From: Terrabacter aerolatus
Lineage (GTDB): Bacteria > Actinomycetota > Actinomycetes > Actinomycetales > Dermatophilaceae
Length of the DNA stretch: 64,000 bases
Assembly: GCF_007991735.1 (NCBI RefSeq)
Contig: NZ_BJYX01000004.1
Coordinates: 1 to 64,000 of the forward strand
Reading direction: 5' to 3'
Position 1 is the stretch's first letter. Every line of letters begins with the position of its first letter. Of this stretch, positions 62,978 through 64,000 are shown piece after piece. The notes below the pieces were generated by a model. The model did not search any database. It was not told where the DNA came from and saw only the letters and a list, made by a program, of their open reading frames with translations. A program made the position numbers and the translations under genes.

Positions 62978-63963
62978 GACGCCCACCTCCGCGTGGCGCC
63001 GATGACCCCGACGAGGCCGATGCCCGCCAGGGTGATCGGAAGGGTCGGGTCGTCGGAGTGGAGCGAGCGCGAGGCGGAGTCGATGAGGGTGGCCTCCTGG
63101 GCCTCCACCGAGCCGACGATGTCCTTGATGGCGGACTGGTCGCTCATGGCGAAGTACCGGCCGCCCGTGCTCGTGACGATCGTCCGCATGTCCGCGGCCT
63201 CCTGGTCGGGGCCGTCCTCCTCCGGGTTCAGCCCGTACACCCGCACGCCCTTGGTCCGCGCGAGCGCGGCCGCTTCGCCCAGGTCGATGATGGGTCGACC
63301 GGCGAGGTGGTTGTCCGTGGCGAAGACGACCGAGCGGGCCCGTTGCAGGTCGACCTTGTCGAAGCTCGAGACGCACGTCGCCAGCCCGTCGCCGATGAGC
63401 GAGGTGCCGCGGCCGTTGAAGGTGCCCGCGAAGAACGAGTCGTAGGCCGGGTCGCCGGTGAGCGCACGTCCCGCCGCGTCGAGCTCCTCGTTGATGAAGT
63501 CGTAGTCGTCGGTGAGCGGGAAGACGGTCGCCGCGGAGCTGTTGAAGATGACGAGACCGATGCGCTCGCCCTCGAAGCTCTTGACGAGCGTCTTGAAGGT
63601 CGACACGAGCGTCGCGTCGTAGGCCGCCATCGAGCCGGAGATGTCGAGGCACAGCATGATGTCTCGGCTGCGCGACTGCGGCTTGTCGACGGTCGTGTCG
63701 AGCGGTCGGGCCGCCCCGACGAGGGCCGCTCCGCCGAGCAGCGCCGCGCTGGCGGCGAGCACCGCCATGCGGATGCGGTGGCGGCGCAGCGCCCGGCGGT
63801 ACTCCGGGAGCTCGGTCAGGGCGCCGGAGTTGGCGACCGCCGCCGAAGCGCGAGCCTGCCGGCGCGACATGAGGCGGTACACGGCATACGCCAGCGCGAG
63901 CGCGAGCAGCGCGCCGACGACGAGGACCCCCGGCCACTTGAGGTCGGGACCGTTCAGCTCCAT
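62974..63963 (-). CDS. VWA domain membrane protein (BatA-like)
   Basis: A 329-residue protein with an N-terminal helix (about 10-30), a second hydrophobic segment (about 66-84), a VWA domain with the canonical MIDAS 'LCLDISGSMAAYD' and a C-terminal transmembrane helix ('PITLAGIGLVGVIGA'). BatA-type proteins work with a MoxR AAA+ ATPase and a DUF58 protein, whose genes would lie to the right of the window. The GTGA overlap couples it to the second VWA gene. Confidence 0.85.
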   Translation of the reverse strand: MELNGPDLKWPGVLVVGALLALALAYAVYRLMSRRQARASAAVANSGALTELPEYRRALRRHRIRMAVLAASAALLGGAALVGAARPLDTTVDKPQSRSRDIMLCLDISGSMAAYDATLVSTFKTLVKSFEGERIGLVIFNSSAATVFPLTDDYDFINEELDAAGRALTGDPAYDSFFAGTFNGRGTSLIGDGLATCVSSFDKVDLQRARSVVFATDNHLAGRPIIDLGEAAALARTKGVRVYGLNPEEDGPDQEAADMRTIVTSTGGRYFAMSDQSAIKDIVGSVEAQEATLIDSASRSLHSDDPTLPITLAGIGLVGVIGATRRWAS

Positions 63964-64000
63964 CGGGCCACCACCTGCTTGGCGACGGTGCCCGCTCCGG
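63954..64000 (-). CDS. C-terminal end of an upstream gene of the VWA operon (partial)
   Basis: The minus strand entering the window reads 'GAGTVAKQVVARWS' and stops at TGA (63956-63954), overlapping the BatA-like gene by 10 bases. The overlap style matches the rest of the operon, so it is probably the end of the preceding gene. Too short to assign. Confidence 0.45.
   Translation of the reverse strand, partial: GAGTVAKQVVARWS

Overview
This 64 kb window is a gene-dense, very GC-rich (around 70% or more by eye) stretch of chromosome from an actinobacterium. GTG starts are frequent, neighbouring genes often overlap by 4 bases (ATGA or GTGA), and actinobacteria-restricted families are present (DUF3000, DUF3159, DUF3710, DUF4193, DUF5998, SepH). 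The family mix suggests Micrococcales, possibly Intrasporangiaceae, but that rank is a guess. I see no rRNA, tRNA, CRISPR array, insertion sequence, prophage or plasmid backbone. It reads as conserved core chromosome with small accessory insertions. Much of the gene order recalls the Mycobacterium tuberculosis Rv2671-Rv2703 neighbourhood.

Layout. 0-12 kb: a RibD-C reductase, hydrolase, msrB, a DUF1707 membrane protein, hemQ and hemY, a DedA protein, a DUF4349 protein, the hemE-murJ overlapping pair, then DUF3000 and an RNase D-like exonuclease. 12-20 kb: a fatty-acid beta-oxidation pair (fadA-fadB), an unusual helix-turn-helix/MurA-like fusion with its own palindromic operator, a 3-hydroxybutyrate dehydrogenase and a GAF/PucR-type regulator. 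20-26 kb: a branched-chain-amino-acid-type ABC importer (SBP, two ATPases, two permeases) followed by a hydrolase. 26-28 kb: an epimerase plus an ECF41-type sigma factor with a matching promoter. 28-34.5 kb: dxs, small unknowns, a two-domain VOC protein and two adjacent C39-like peptidases. 34.5-46 kb: aconitase, a thioesterase, an RNA methyltransferase, a potassium-transport-type module (APC permease facing two TrkA proteins), DUF3159, an OB-fold protein, DUF3710, dut and DUF4193. 46-54 kb: an inositol-phosphatase-family gene, ferrochelatase, a TRIC channel, sepH, thymidine kinase, a phosphodiesterase-type protein and DUF5998. 54-64 kb: a GNAT/acyl-CoA-synthetase fusion, a nitroreductase, topoisomerase IV subunit A, a sucrase/ferredoxin-like protein, and the end of a VWA/TPR operon that runs off the window.

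How the genes work together. hemE, hemY, hemH and hemQ together fit the coproporphyrin-dependent heme route of Gram-positive bacteria. fadA/fadB, 3-hydroxybutyrate dehydrogenase and aconitase supply and burn acyl-CoA carbon. The divergent permease and TrkA genes look like one potassium-homeostasis unit.

Most unusual signals: (1) the HTH-MurA fusion with an 18-bp perfect palindrome lying between its predicted -35 and -10; (2) strong enrichment of the 7-mer GGCATAC/GTATGCC in and between genes, with four exact intergenic copies of the 13-mer CGTATGCCGTCCG; (3) a 17-bp tandem duplication that appears to frameshift the end of livM; (4) many genes with a -10 box 6-8 bases before the start codon, the signature of leaderless mRNAs; (5) a textbook ECF41 promoter upstream of the epimerase/sigma-factor pair.
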